This document shows, in pieces, positions 16,551 to 25,923 of a DNA stretch of 64,000 bases (positions are counted from its first letter, which is position 1; each line of letters opens with the position of its first letter). The notes under the pieces were generated by a model, which was not told the DNA's origin, did not search any database, and worked only from the letters and a program-made list of their open reading frames with translations. A program made the position numbers and the translations under genes. The stretch comes from Carboxylicivirga litoralis. GTDB taxonomy: Bacteria > Bacteroidota > Bacteroidia > Bacteroidales > Marinilabiliaceae. The stretch spans positions 62,001-126,000 of the forward strand of contig NZ_JAFMVC010000002.1 in NCBI RefSeq assembly GCF_025499605.1, written 5' to 3'.

Positions 16551-17288
16551 ATGATATATAATCAGATTCTTTCACGTTTTCAGAATAAGGAAAAGCAATT
16601 AGCCTATTTAATCGACCCGGATAAGTTTGATTGGAATAATATTGAGCAATTAAAAGTTGTATTAAAACAAACGACTCCCGATTTATTGCTCATAGGCGGT
16701 AGTCTGATAAGTGTTGATACATCTGCTTTTGTGAAAGAATTAAAAGCTGTCATTGATATGCCTGTAGTGCTGTATCCAGGTTCGTCGGTGCAAGTTTGCA
16801 AAGATATTGATGCTGTTTTGTTTTTGTCTTTGATTTCGGGGCGTAACCCTGAATTTTTGATTAGTCATCATGTGGCGGCGGCCCCCCAGATTAAAGCTAA
16901 TAATATTGAAGCCATCTCAACGGGCTATATGCTAGTGGATGGAGGTTCAAATACTTCTGTGCAATATATTAGTCAGACTATTCCAATTCCTTCGGATAAA
17001 AACGATATAGCAGTAGCAACAGCTTTGGCAGGACAATACCTGGGCATGAAATTAATTTATATGGATGCCGGAAGTGGCGCTGAAAATTCTGTTTCGGGAG
17101 AGATGATTAAAGCGGTAAAGTCAGCGTTGGATATTCCATTGATGATTGGTGGTGGAATTCGAAGCGTAGACGCTGTAAAAAGAGCCTGTAAAGCCGGCGC
17201 TGATATAATTGTTGTGGGCAATGTGCTTGAACAGGATATATCTTTATTGGCCGACTTTTACAATGCTGTTAAATCAATTAATGCGTAA
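16551..17288 (+). CDS. geranylgeranylglyceryl/heptaprenylglyceryl phosphate synthase (PcrB/GGGPS)
   Basis: 245 residues, a TIM-barrel prenyltransferase that joins glycerol 1-phosphate to a polyprenyl diphosphate. Seen: LIDPDKFDW near the N-terminus, LLIGGSL, YMDAGSGAENSVS, and the phosphate-binding IGGGIRSVDAVKRAC and ADIIVVGNVLE. Bacteroidota carry a GGGPS group close to the archaeal enzymes; the ether lipid they feed is poorly defined. It is the last gene of the gldE run, 12 nt after the PPTase, and its 3' end overlaps the convergent gene by 11 nt. Confidence 0.9.
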   Translation: MIYNQILSRFQNKEKQLAYLIDPDKFDWNNIEQLKVVLKQTTPDLLLIGGSLISVDTSAFVKELKAVIDMPVVLYPGSSVQVCKDIDAVLFLSLISGRNPEFLISHHVAAAPQIKANNIEAISTGYMLVDGGSNTSVQYISQTIPIPSDKNDIAVATALAGQYLGMKLIYMDAGSGAENSVSGEMIKAVKSALDIPLMIGGGIRSVDAVKRACKAGADIIVVGNVLEQDISLLADFYNAVKSINA

Positions 17289-18891
17289 TGCCTTGTAATG
17301 GCTCGCCTTCACATCCATTCGGAAACGGAATTTCGAGGAATGAAGAGATAGTAGGAGCGAATTGAATCATCGAAACATTGCGGTAAACAGTCTTGGCATT
17401 GACTTTCCAACCGTAAAAAATTAATGGTAAATGTGTCGAATTCCAATTGCGGTTTACTTTTCTTCCATTGTCCAGTTCTTCTGACCATCCTGGTCGAATT
17501 TTAACAACGATATCGCCCGAGCGTTGCGGATGGTAATTAAGTTTTAAACTACGTAATGAAGCTAAGTCGGATGAGGAGATTTTAAGCTCCGAAATAGGCA
17601 TGGCAAAAGCTACACCTTTCATATCACTTAAGAAACGTGCGGCTTCTTCTTTGGCTTCCACCAGGTCAACTCCTTTTTCTTTGATTAGCTCATGGTTGAG
17701 GTACATTTGTCCATCGTGATATGCCATTACCCATTTGCCCTGACCATATTTTGCCATTAAAAACAAATTCACCAGCGATGATGCTTTTTGTCCGCTGAAC
17801 ACACCTGTTGGAATGCCATGTTTTGAATTTTCTGCGATAGGGCGGTACGGAGCGGTGACTGATGTTAGGGCTATTAATGTGTTTTCAAGGCCCACCTCCT
17901 TATCAATTGTTTTTAATAAATCGGCTATCTCCAGATCAAGACGGAGTATCATATCTTCGGTCTCAGCATCAAAAGCACCATGAACATCACCATGAACGGC
18001 TCTGGCGGTAAAACCAATGGTTAGTACATCAGGTATCTCATCTTTTCCATATTCATCATTGATAATCTGAGCCATGGCAAAATCTCTAACTATCTTATTG
18101 CCATAGGGAGAATGAATGACTGGTATGTATGCACCATTGCCTTTTTGCTTATCAAGTGCATACATAAAATCGCTTGATTTGGCACGTTGCTCTCTAAAAA
18201 ATTTCATCTGATGGTATTGATTCAAATCTTTTAACGGCCCCCAGTCTCTTTTGCTATAAGTATTAAGGAAGTGTTTTTTGTTGAACTTTTTGGCCCACTC
18301 GGGAAGAGGCTTAATCGCATCACTTTGGCGGATAAGAACAAATTCACCTGTATTATCATCAATCTGGTATAAGTTGTTAGGAGAATGACCTCCGCACCAT
18401 ACAATATGGTTGCCGCCTAGCGCAATCCCGGTAACCCTTGAAGTGCCATTGTTCATCCACTTAAGCTCGTCAGTGATGGTTGAGCATAATATCCTGTCAG
18501 CTGTTGGGTACCGTTGATTTTCATTACTATTCAGAAAAATGTCGCCGTAGAGGGCATTTACCTCTTTACCCCTGATTCTGTCGTACCACCAATCAGAAAC
18601 AATTCCGTGGGTTGAAGGATAGCAGCCTGTAGCAATGGTGGCCAGGTTAGTTCCATAGTATGCCGAACCTGCCGGGTACGAGGCATTTCTGTAGAAGGCA
18701 CCTCCATTGATCAGTCGATTGAAGCCGTTGTCTGAGAATTGCCCTCTGAAGGCCACAATCTGGTCAGTACTCAATTGGTCAATTAATATAAATACAACCA
18801 GTTTTGGTCGTTGTGAAGGTACTTTTTGCGAAAAAGTAATTTGTATGGCACATAAAAATGCCATAAGGAAAAGAGTGATTTTTTTTGTCAT
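17278..18891 (-). CDS. alkaline phosphatase-superfamily protein, probably degenerate
   Basis: 537 residues from ATG 18891, giving the signal peptide MTKKITLFLMAFLCAIQITF (the frame opens at 18927). The fold is that of PafA-type phosphatases: LVVFILIDQLSTDQIV with the first metal Asp, GTNLATIATGCYPSTHGIVSDW in place of the nucleophile segment, and LRLDLEIADLL. However the usual TADHG metal motif reads TSVTA at residues 343-347, and the expected D..GH motif before the LRLD helix reads TARAVHGD. It may therefore be a pseudo-phosphatase; related Bacteroidales proteins share this, as I recall. Periplasmic or secreted, function unknown. Confidence 0.75.
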   Translation of the reverse strand: MTKKITLFLMAFLCAIQITFSQKVPSQRPKLVVFILIDQLSTDQIVAFRGQFSDNGFNRLINGGAFYRNASYPAGSAYYGTNLATIATGCYPSTHGIVSDWWYDRIRGKEVNALYGDIFLNSNENQRYPTADRILCSTITDELKWMNNGTSRVTGIALGGNHIVWCGGHSPNNLYQIDDNTGEFVLIRQSDAIKPLPEWAKKFNKKHFLNTYSKRDWGPLKDLNQYHQMKFFREQRAKSSDFMYALDKQKGNGAYIPVIHSPYGNKIVRDFAMAQIINDEYGKDEIPDVLTIGFTARAVHGDVHGAFDAETEDMILRLDLEIADLLKTIDKEVGLENTLIALTSVTAPYRPIAENSKHGIPTGVFSGQKASSLVNLFLMAKYGQGKWVMAYHDGQMYLNHELIKEKGVDLVEAKEEAARFLSDMKGVAFAMPISELKISSSDLASLRSLKLNYHPQRSGDIVVKIRPGWSEELDNGRKVNRNWNSTHLPLIFYGWKVNAKTVYRNVSMIQFAPTISSFLEIPFPNGCEGEPLQGITH

Positions 18892-18942
18892 AGTTTTAGG
18901 TTTATGTTGACCAAATATAGTTATCAAAATATAAATTTGACA

Positions 18943-19305
18943 TTAGTTGGTGGTTATTTTTTTACTGCCTTTATATAAAAATACATGTACTTCTTCGGCG
19001 TAGATGATGCCTCCGCAATTTGCTTTCTCAAGCAGTTTAACAGCTATTTCGGCAAAACTGTTGATGCGTTCTGCTCTATCGATGAGTTCAATAATAATGG
19101 GTATCTCAGTCGATAACGAAAAAACTTTGGAATTGTTTAAAATGCTATCTGCTCCATAGGAAACTGTTCCTTTCATAACGGTTATACCAGCCATTTTATA
19201 TTTTTTGGCTGCAAATACAATGGCTTCGTATAAAGGTCGTTGATAAACCCTGTCATCTTCTCCGATGATCATTATTAGTTTTTGAGCTTCGCCTTTTAAT
19301 ACCAT
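18943..19305 (-). CDS. DUF190 (PII-like) family protein
   Basis: 120 residues. AQKLIMIIGEDDRV, LYEAIVFAAKKYKMAGITV and KGTVSYGADS are typical of DUF190, a PII-like ferredoxin fold thought to sense nucleotides and often paired with CrcB or transporters. No transporter is adjacent here; it lies 51 nt upstream of the alkaline-phosphatase-like gene on the same strand. Cytoplasmic. Confidence 0.85.
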   Translation of the reverse strand: MVLKGEAQKLIMIIGEDDRVYQRPLYEAIVFAAKKYKMAGITVMKGTVSYGADSILNNSKVFSLSTEIPIIIELIDRAERINSFAEIAVKLLEKANCGGIIYAEEVHVFLYKGSKKITTN

Positions 19306-19562
19306 TATGCAGGAGTTACAAATGAAAAGTCAAATTACGGATATTAACCATCAAATTCAACTTAGTAAATAGTCAGTGGTAAAATAGGCAGTATTAATAC
19401 AGGATAAAAACATCTGAAAAGGAATTATTTGGCGAGCCGATAAAAAATGTTTGAGAGCCTGTAGTTTGGCTTTAATTAACTTGTATGTTATCTAAATATT
19501 ACTAATTTTACAGGTACCCATAAATTTACCTAAAATAATTACAAACTCTTAAATTAAGCTTT

Positions 19563-21719
19563 ATGAAATTATACCAAGCTGATCAAATAAAAAATCTGGC
19601 GCTACTCGGTGGTAGCGGCTCTGGTAAAACCACCCTCGCTGAAGCAATGTTATTCGAAGGCGGGGTCATTAAGCGTCGTGGAGACGTTGAAAGTAATAAT
19701 ACAGTTTCTGATTATAACCGAGTGGAGCATGAATATGGTTACTCGGTTTTTTCGTCGGTGTTATTTACCGAGTATTTAGGACGCAAGTTTAATATTATTG
19801 ACTGTCCGGGCTCTGATGATTTTATTGGTGGTGCCATTACTTCACTAAATGTTACTGATACGGCTTTAATGTTGTTGAATGCAACTCAAGGTGTAGAAGT
19901 GGGTACTGAAAACTTGTTCAGGTATACCGAGGAACATAAGAAGCCTGTCATTTTTGTGGTGAACCAATTGGATCATGAAAAAGCCAATTACGATCAAACG
20001 ATTGACAGCTCAAAAGAGCATTTTGGTAACAAAGTTGTCGTTGTTCAGTATCCGGTTAATGTTGGTCCTGATTTTAATGCCGTTGTCGACGTGCTTAAAA
20101 TGAAAATGTATCAATGGGGTGCTGATGGTGGTGAGCCACAAATTCTCGATATTCCTGCTGATCAAAAGGAAAAGGCAGATGAGCTTCACAATGTATTGGT
20201 AGAGGCAGCTGCTGAAAATGATGAGTCATTAATGGAGTTGTACTTCGAAGAAGGTACGCTTAATGAAGACCAAATGCGTCAGGGAATCCGTCAGGGATTA
20301 ATTGCACGCGATATGTTTCCTGTTTTCTGTGTGTCGGCAAAAAAAGATATGGGTGGACGCCGATTAATGGAATTTCTGGGTAATGTGGTGCCTAACGTAT
20401 CGGAAATGCCGGTATCAACAACTAACGATGGTACAGAAGTGCCATACGATGTAAATGGGCCGACCTCATTATTCGTTTTCAAAACAAGTATTGAGCCTCA
20501 CCTGGGTGAAGTATCCTACTTTAAAGTAATGTCGGGTGCGGTTGAAGAAGGTATGGATTTGATTAATGTTAATCGTAATGCCAAAGAGCGAATTGCCCAG
20601 CTATATTGTGTGGCAGGTAGTAACCGACATAAAGTAGAAAAACTAGTTGCCGGTGATATTGGGGCAACCGTAAAGCTTAAAGAAACACATACTAACCATA
20701 CGCTTAATACTAAAGGAACAGAATGGTTGTTTGATGCCATTAGTTATCCTAATCCAAAATATCGTACAGCCATAAAAGCTGTTAACGAAAGTGATGATGA
20801 GAAATTAGGAGAAGTGCTTCAGCGTATTCATGAAGAAGATCCTACTTTAAGTGTTGAGTATTCAAAAGAATTAAAGCAGATTATTGTATTTGGTATGGGC
20901 GAGTTTCATTTGAATACAATGAAGTGGCGTATTGAACACAATGATAAGATTGAAATCGAATTCTTAGCACCTCGTATTCCTTACCGTGAAACAATTACTA
21001 AGGTTGCTCGTGCCGACTATCGTCATAAAAAACAATCGGGTGGTTCAGGTCAGTTTGGTGAAGTACATATGATAATTGAACCATTTTATGAAGATATGCC
21101 AACGCCGGGTTCAATGAAAATTGACGGTCAGGAAATAAAATTGAACGTTAAAGGGTCCGAAGAGCATAAATTACCTTGGGGAGGTAAATTGGTTTATAAC
21201 AACTGTATTGTTGGTGGTGCTATCGATGCCCGTTTTATGCCAGCCATCCTGAAAGGAATTATGGAGAAAATGGAAGAAGGGCCGTTGACAGGTTCTTATG
21301 CCCGCGATATCCGTGTTTGGGTTTACGATGGTAAAATGCACCAGGTTGACTCCAATGAAATTTCGTTTAAATTAGCTGGTCGTCATGCCTTTAGTGATGC
21401 TTTTAAAAATGCTGGTCCTAAGATTTTAGAGCCTGTTTATGATGTTGAAGTAAAAGTGCCAAGTGATCGAATGGGTGATGTGATGAGTGACTTGCAAGGT
21501 CGTCGCGCTATGATTGAAGGCATGTCGAGTGAGAAGGGCTTTGAGGTTATTAAGGCTAAAGTACCGTTGAAGGAAATGAATAAGTATTCGACTTCATTGA
21601 GTAGTATTACCGGAGGTCGTGCTTTCTATACGATGGAATTTTCTAAGTATGATAAAGTGCCACCTGAAATTCAGGTTGACCTCATGAAAGCATTTGAAGA
21701 AGAAGAAAAAGAAGATTAA
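19563..21719 (+). CDS. EF-G2-type elongation factor G paralogue lacking canonical GTPase residues
   Basis: 718 residues with the full five-domain EF-G layout: G domain, domain II (about 300-385), III, IV with GGSGQFGEV, and V ending near YSTSLSSITGGRAFYTMEF. The G domain differs from EF-G: P-loop GGSGSGKT (16-23), G3 DCPGSDDF (80-87) in place of DTPGHVDF so the catalytic His is Ser84, G4 NQLD (134-137) in place of NKMD, and switch I EYGYS in place of ERGIT. This matches EF-G2 of Bacteroides, reported to support translocation without GTP hydrolysis under starvation. A terminator follows 8 nt after the stop. Confidence 0.88.
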   Translation: MKLYQADQIKNLALLGGSGSGKTTLAEAMLFEGGVIKRRGDVESNNTVSDYNRVEHEYGYSVFSSVLFTEYLGRKFNIIDCPGSDDFIGGAITSLNVTDTALMLLNATQGVEVGTENLFRYTEEHKKPVIFVVNQLDHEKANYDQTIDSSKEHFGNKVVVVQYPVNVGPDFNAVVDVLKMKMYQWGADGGEPQILDIPADQKEKADELHNVLVEAAAENDESLMELYFEEGTLNEDQMRQGIRQGLIARDMFPVFCVSAKKDMGGRRLMEFLGNVVPNVSEMPVSTTNDGTEVPYDVNGPTSLFVFKTSIEPHLGEVSYFKVMSGAVEEGMDLINVNRNAKERIAQLYCVAGSNRHKVEKLVAGDIGATVKLKETHTNHTLNTKGTEWLFDAISYPNPKYRTAIKAVNESDDEKLGEVLQRIHEEDPTLSVEYSKELKQIIVFGMGEFHLNTMKWRIEHNDKIEIEFLAPRIPYRETITKVARADYRHKKQSGGSGQFGEVHMIIEPFYEDMPTPGSMKIDGQEIKLNVKGSEEHKLPWGGKLVYNNCIVGGAIDARFMPAILKGIMEKMEEGPLTGSYARDIRVWVYDGKMHQVDSNEISFKLAGRHAFSDAFKNAGPKILEPVYDVEVKVPSDRMGDVMSDLQGRRAMIEGMSSEKGFEVIKAKVPLKEMNKYSTSLSSITGGRAFYTMEFSKYDKVPPEIQVDLMKAFEEEEKED

Positions 21720-21725
21720 TAATAG

Positions 21726-21752
21726 AAAAGGAGGACGCAGGTCCTCCTTTTT
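21726..21752. terminator. bidirectional terminator between EF-G2 and gmhA
   Basis: AAAGGAGGAC 21727-21736 pairs perfectly with GTCCTCCTTT 21741-21750, 4-nt loop, T run on the plus strand and TTTTCTATT on the minus strand. Serves both convergent genes. Confidence 0.9.
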
Positions 21753-21773
21753 ACTTACCAAATTGATGTTTTT

Positions 21774-22349
21774 CTATAGTGCTTTCGACTCAATATACTG
21801 AATCATCACATGGATGATTTTAATATGAATCTCCTGAATTCTGTCGGAATAGCCATTGTGCGGAGCTCTTAATTCGATATCGGCTACCTCTGCCAGCTCA
21901 CCACCTGACTTGCCGGTAAGTGCTACTACTTTCATGCCTTTTTCTTTAGCCGACTTTGCTGCATTAAGCACATTGGGCGAATTACCGCTGGTACTAATGG
22001 CCAGTAATACATCTCCTTCGAGTCCCACCGCCTCTACATAACGAGAAAAAATAAAGTCGAAACCATAATCGTTGCCCACGCAAGTAATATGAGTAGGATC
22101 GGCAATGGCGATGGCTGGTAATCCCGGACGATTGTTCCGAAAACGCCCGGTTAACTCTTCGGCAAAATGCATGGCATCGCTCATCGAGCCTCCGTTACCG
22201 CACGAAAGTATTTTGCCTCCGTTCTTTATTGCCTTCACCATTAAATCGCCGGATGCCATAATTTTATCCCAATTGGCATCGTCACTTATAAAACGGTTTA
22301 ATACCTCCTGGGCAGCATTAAATTCCTGTATAATATCTTCTCGTGTCAT
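21774..22349 (-). CDS. gmhA: D-sedoheptulose 7-phosphate isomerase
   Basis: 191 residues, the usual length. SIS-domain enzyme converting sedoheptulose 7-phosphate to D-glycero-D-manno-heptose 7-phosphate, first step to ADP-heptose. Seen: [37 protein letters not shown] (phosphosugar-binding Ser loop) and ALTGKSGG. The kinase for the next step (HldE N-domain) is at 54.8-55.8 kb. Cytoplasmic. Monocistronic by layout. Confidence 0.93.
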   Translation of the reverse strand: MTREDIIQEFNAAQEVLNRFISDDANWDKIMASGDLMVKAIKNGGKILSCGNGGSMSDAMHFAEELTGRFRNNRPGLPAIAIADPTHITCVGNDYGFDFIFSRYVEAVGLEGDVLLAISTSGNSPNVLNAAKSAKEKGMKVVALTGKSGGELAEVADIELRAPHNGYSDRIQEIHIKIIHVMIQYIESKAL

Positions 22350-22431
22350 GCTTCTGATTTAAAGGTGTAAAAGTACAATGGCTTTTCTAAACTTAAAATT
22401 TTTTTTAGCATCGAGGCTTGTTATCTTTGAG

Positions 22432-22439
22432 TTACGTTC
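22432..22439 (+). promoter_or_regulatory. -7 box of the potassium channel gene (TATCTTTG)
   Basis: TATCTTTG 12 nt before the ATG at 22452; the predicted leader is only a few nucleotides, so translation would be nearly leaderless. Confidence 0.6.
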
Positions 22440-22451
22440 AATTTATAATTT

Positions 22452-23258
22452 ATGAATCCTTTAAAACGACAACTTTACGAAATTATTTTTGAAGCTGACA
22501 CTAAAGCAGGCAAGCGCTTCGATATATTTCTGATTCTTCTTATTCTGCTAAGCATCGTTATTGTAATGGTTGAAAGTGATGATACTATTTTGCCTAATCA
22601 TACCGGTTGGTTGGTAATGGCAGAGTGGATGGTGACCATCATTTTTACTTTCGAATATTTTTTACGCATTTGGATTGTTGAAAAACCGCGCAAATATATT
22701 TTTTCCTTCTTCGGCATTATCGACTTGTTAGCTATTTTGCCTACTTATCTTGGTTTGTTGGTTGGCGGCACGCAAATGCTGATTGTAGTGCGTGCTTTGC
22801 GTTTGGTGCGGATATTTAGAGTACTTAAGTTAACCCGCTACGTTAAAGAAGCCAGTGATTTATGGACAGCATTGGTTACATCGCGTAATAAAATAGGTGT
22901 ATTTCTGTTTGTGGTGCTTATTTTGGTGACCATTTTAGGTACGGTAATGTATATAGTTGAAAATCCCTATAACGAAGGTTTCAGAAGTATTCCGCGAAGT
23001 TTATACTGGGCCATTGTAACACTAACAACAGTAGGCTATGGCGATATTGCTCCGGTAACTGTCCTCGGGAAATTCATTGCGGGATTTATCATGATAACGG
23101 GTTACGCAATTTTGGCGGTGCCCACGGGTATTGTGACCAGCGAGTTGGTTAAGGAAAGTCGCAAACCTGTTAACACCAGGGTTTGTCCATCGTGCCTCGA
23201 AGAAGGTCATGATAATGAAGCAGCTTACTGTAAATATTGCGGTGAGTCATTAGAGTAG
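22452..23258 (+). CDS. voltage-gated potassium channel-like ion transporter
   Basis: 268 residues, six membrane segments. A voltage-sensor-like S4 (VVRALRLVRIFRVLKLTRY) carries regularly spaced Arg, and the pore loop has TLTTVGYGDIAP, the potassium selectivity filter. The C-terminal tail is a small zinc ribbon CPSCLEEGHDNEAAYCKYCG, a CxxC pair repeated, common in this bacterial group of channels. Inner membrane. Single-gene unit between its own -7 box and the next promoter. Confidence 0.92.
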   Translation: MNPLKRQLYEIIFEADTKAGKRFDIFLILLILLSIVIVMVESDDTILPNHTGWLVMAEWMVTIIFTFEYFLRIWIVEKPRKYIFSFFGIIDLLAILPTYLGLLVGGTQMLIVVRALRLVRIFRVLKLTRYVKEASDLWTALVTSRNKIGVFLFVVLILVTILGTVMYIVENPYNEGFRSIPRSLYWAIVTLTTVGYGDIAPVTVLGKFIAGFIMITGYAILAVPTGIVTSELVKESRKPVNTRVCPSCLEEGHDNEAAYCKYCGESLE

Positions 23259-23382
23259 AAAAGTTATTAATAAATATTTCACATTAGCTGTTGGTAAATC
23301 GTTTCGAACTTGTTTTTAGGCAATTAAAAGCAATATTTACCCAGTGCTACCATCTGTTTTTATATAATTAGCTATTACTTGT

Positions 23383-23390
23383 TATCTTTG
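23383..23390 (+). promoter_or_regulatory. -7 box upstream of the small membrane protein-mutL unit (TATCTTTG)
   Basis: TATCTTTG with a T-rich -33 region at about 23356-23361 (22-nt spacing). It is 101 nt before the ATG at 23492 and probably drives that gene together with mutL. Confidence 0.6.
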
Positions 23391-23491
23391 CATAGGTGCG
23401 GATGTAAATCGTTTGTTGCACAAAGTCAAGATGAGTGAGTAATTAAGTCGTATGTCTTGATACTTATATCTTGATTCTAAAAAATTATAAG

Positions 23492-23821
23492 ATGAAGTTT
23501 ACATTTTCAAAAGTAGCGCGTCATCGTGTATTTCAGCACGATCCTATTTACTACGATGAGCAAAAGGAGAAACGGGAAGCAAGGGAGCATCGAATAAAAG
23601 AGGAGCTTGGTTTGTTAACCGATGAGGAGAAGGAAGAAGGGTATGCCGATCGTATTCGTGGAGGAATGCGTCGTCGTATGAAATCGCACTACGAAGTGTC
23701 GAGAAGTGAGAAAAAGAAGTCGAACCTTCGTTTGGTCATTATTTTAATCGCATTAATGATTCTGGGTTTTTACCTCGTACAGGAAGGGATGGCCTGGATG
23801 GAATCATTTTTTGTTGAGTAA
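23492..23821 (+). CDS. conserved small basic membrane protein upstream of mutL (function unknown)
   Basis: 109 residues from ATG 23492; the frame is open to TTG 23471 but the ATG is preferred. A highly charged N-terminal half (RHRVFQHDPIYYDEQKEKRE, then more Lys/Arg/Glu) is followed by one membrane helix near the C-terminus (LRLVIILIALMILGFYLV). The HDPIYYDE motif is, as I recall, shared with short Bacteroidota proteins encoded next to mutL. Topology is probably N-in single-pass. No function can be assigned. Confidence 0.75.
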   Translation: MKFTFSKVARHRVFQHDPIYYDEQKEKREAREHRIKEELGLLTDEEKEEGYADRIRGGMRRRMKSHYEVSRSEKKKSNLRLVIILIALMILGFYLVQEGMAWMESFFVE

Positions 23822-23876
23822 ATGATCCCAACTACCTGTTTTTATTAATTGAAGAAGTAAAGGAGAAGTTTATAAC

Positions 23877-25793
23877 ATGTCGAATGTAATACAGTTGTTA
23901 CCCGACTCGGTAGCCAACCAAATTGCTGCCGGAGAGGTAATTCAACGACCTGCATCTGTTATTAAAGAGTTGATGGAGAACGCCATTGATGCAGGAGCAA
24001 CCAATATCCAAGTCATAACCAAAGATGCCGGTAAGGCGCTCATTCAGGTGATTGATAACGGCTGTGGAATGGCCGAGACGGATGCCCGCATGGCTTTTGA
24101 ACGGCACGCTACATCCAAAATACGCGAGGCAGGCGATTTATTTGCATTGCGCACAATGGGCTTTCGTGGCGAGGCACTGGCTTCCATTGCAGCTATTGCC
24201 CAGGTTGAGCTGAAAACCCGTCGGGCTGAAGATGATTTGGGAGTTCAGATTAATATTGCAGCTTCACAGGTTGAATCTCAAGAGCCCGTTCAATGTCCGG
24301 TTGGAAGTCAGTTTTGTATTAAAAACCTCTTTTATAACGTGCCAGCTCGTCGTCGATTTTTAAAGAAAACTTCAACCGAGTTACGGCATATAATTAATGA
24401 GTTTCAACGGGTTGCTCTGGCTAATCCACAGGTTGCGTTGTCATTGGTTCATAACGATGTGCCAATGTTTAGTTTGCCCAATGGCAACATTAAGCAGCGT
24501 GTGGTGAATATGAATGGCAAGCAGATGGGCAACAACCTGATTCCGATTGATACAGATACGGTGATGGTGAAAATTTCGGGTTTTATTGGTAAGCCCGAGT
24601 CGGCCAAAAAGACCATGGGCGACCAGTTTTTCTTTGTTAACAATCGTTACATGCGTCATCCCTACTTGCACCGTGCAGTAATGGATGCCTACGATAATAT
24701 ATTGCAACCCGAGACCATTCCGGCTTATTTTATCTTTTTAGAGGTAGACCCGCAAATTGTAGATGTCAATATTCATCCGACCAAAACCGAAATTAAGTTT
24801 GAAGATGAGCGTGCCATCTGGCAAATATTAAATGCAGCCATTCGTGAAAGTTTAGGCAAGTTTAATATGATGCCTTCCATTGATTTTGATACCACTGACC
24901 AGGTACATATTCCGGTAGCCAGTAATGAAGGAGATTTGGTAGCGCCAACGGTTGAGGTGAATCCGTTTTATAATCCGTTTGAAGAGGAGAAAAAGCAAAG
25001 CTCAGGAAGCTATAGCGGAGGTGGCAGCGGAAATACGCAAACATTTCAATCTAAGGCTTCCGCCAATGGCTGGGAAAACTTGTATGGCGATAATAAAGGT
25101 GATGAGTTACCCGATTTCTCGGCGCTAGCTACCAGTGAGATGGAAAAGCAGGAGATGCCTTTTGAAGAAACGCAGCAGGAACCGGTTCAACAAACGATAT
25201 TGTCATCGGGTGGTAATGAAGAGGCCGTAGGCAATAGCCGCTTCTTTCAGTTGAAAAACCGCTATATACTCACGTCGGTTAAGTCGGGGTTGATGCTGAT
25301 CGACCAGAAGAGGGCGCACGAGCGTATCGTTTTCGAAGGCTTTATCCGCACATTGCAAAGTGGTGCCTCGTTATCACAAAAAAGCTTGTTTCCGGAAGAG
25401 TTGTGTTTTGGCCCTGAAGAGATGGCGATGATTACAGAGTTAATACCCGATTTAATGACTTTGGGATTGGAGTTGGAGCAGGCCGATGAAGAAACTTTCA
25501 AAGTGTTGTCAACGCCGGCCGGATTAGAAAATGTATCAGCCGCTCAATTAATTGATGGCATACTGACCGACTTCAGAGATGGGGAAGTGGATTTACAAAA
25601 GGAAGTCACCGAGCAAATTGCCACATCAATGGCACAACGTGCCGCCGTTCCTTATGGAAAGGCATTATCTTCATTGGAAATGAGTGAGTTGTTCGACCAA
25701 TTGTTTGCCTGCCAGGTGCCTAACTTTTCACCTTCAGGCAAAACCATTATTTCCATTATGGATATGGAAGAAACGCAGAAGCGATTTGGTTAA
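23877..25793 (+). CDS. mutL: DNA mismatch repair protein MutL (without canonical endonuclease motifs)
   Basis: 638 residues. N-terminal GHKL ATPase with the motifs KELMENAIDAGA, DNGCGM and GFRGEALASI, a transducer domain to about 330, a variable Ser/Gly/Gln-rich linker (about 345-450), and a MutL C-terminal dimerisation domain. In the latter the endonuclease motif DQHA is DQKR (Lys478) and the CPHGRP region reads FSPSGKT, so the metal site of MutL endonucleases seems absent. No mutH is in the window. Starts 55 nt after the small membrane protein gene. Confidence 0.93.
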   Translation: MSNVIQLLPDSVANQIAAGEVIQRPASVIKELMENAIDAGATNIQVITKDAGKALIQVIDNGCGMAETDARMAFERHATSKIREAGDLFALRTMGFRGEALASIAAIAQVELKTRRAEDDLGVQINIAASQVESQEPVQCPVGSQFCIKNLFYNVPARRRFLKKTSTELRHIINEFQRVALANPQVALSLVHNDVPMFSLPNGNIKQRVVNMNGKQMGNNLIPIDTDTVMVKISGFIGKPESAKKTMGDQFFFVNNRYMRHPYLHRAVMDAYDNILQPETIPAYFIFLEVDPQIVDVNIHPTKTEIKFEDERAIWQILNAAIRESLGKFNMMPSIDFDTTDQVHIPVASNEGDLVAPTVEVNPFYNPFEEEKKQSSGSYSGGGSGNTQTFQSKASANGWENLYGDNKGDELPDFSALATSEMEKQEMPFEETQQEPVQQTILSSGGNEEAVGNSRFFQLKNRYILTSVKSGLMLIDQKRAHERIVFEGFIRTLQSGASLSQKSLFPEELCFGPEEMAMITELIPDLMTLGLELEQADEETFKVLSTPAGLENVSAAQLIDGILTDFRDGEVDLQKEVTEQIATSMAQRAAVPYGKALSSLEMSELFDQLFACQVPNFSPSGKTIISIMDMEETQKRFG

Positions 25794-25923
25794 TAATGTC
25801 ATGTTGACAGAATTGTATAACACAGACTTAACAAACATGTCTGCTTTTGTGTTATTTTATTGAGAAAATTGAATTGGCATTGATGTTGTTAGTCAATGTC
25901 CAAATTTTTAAAAAATATAAAAG

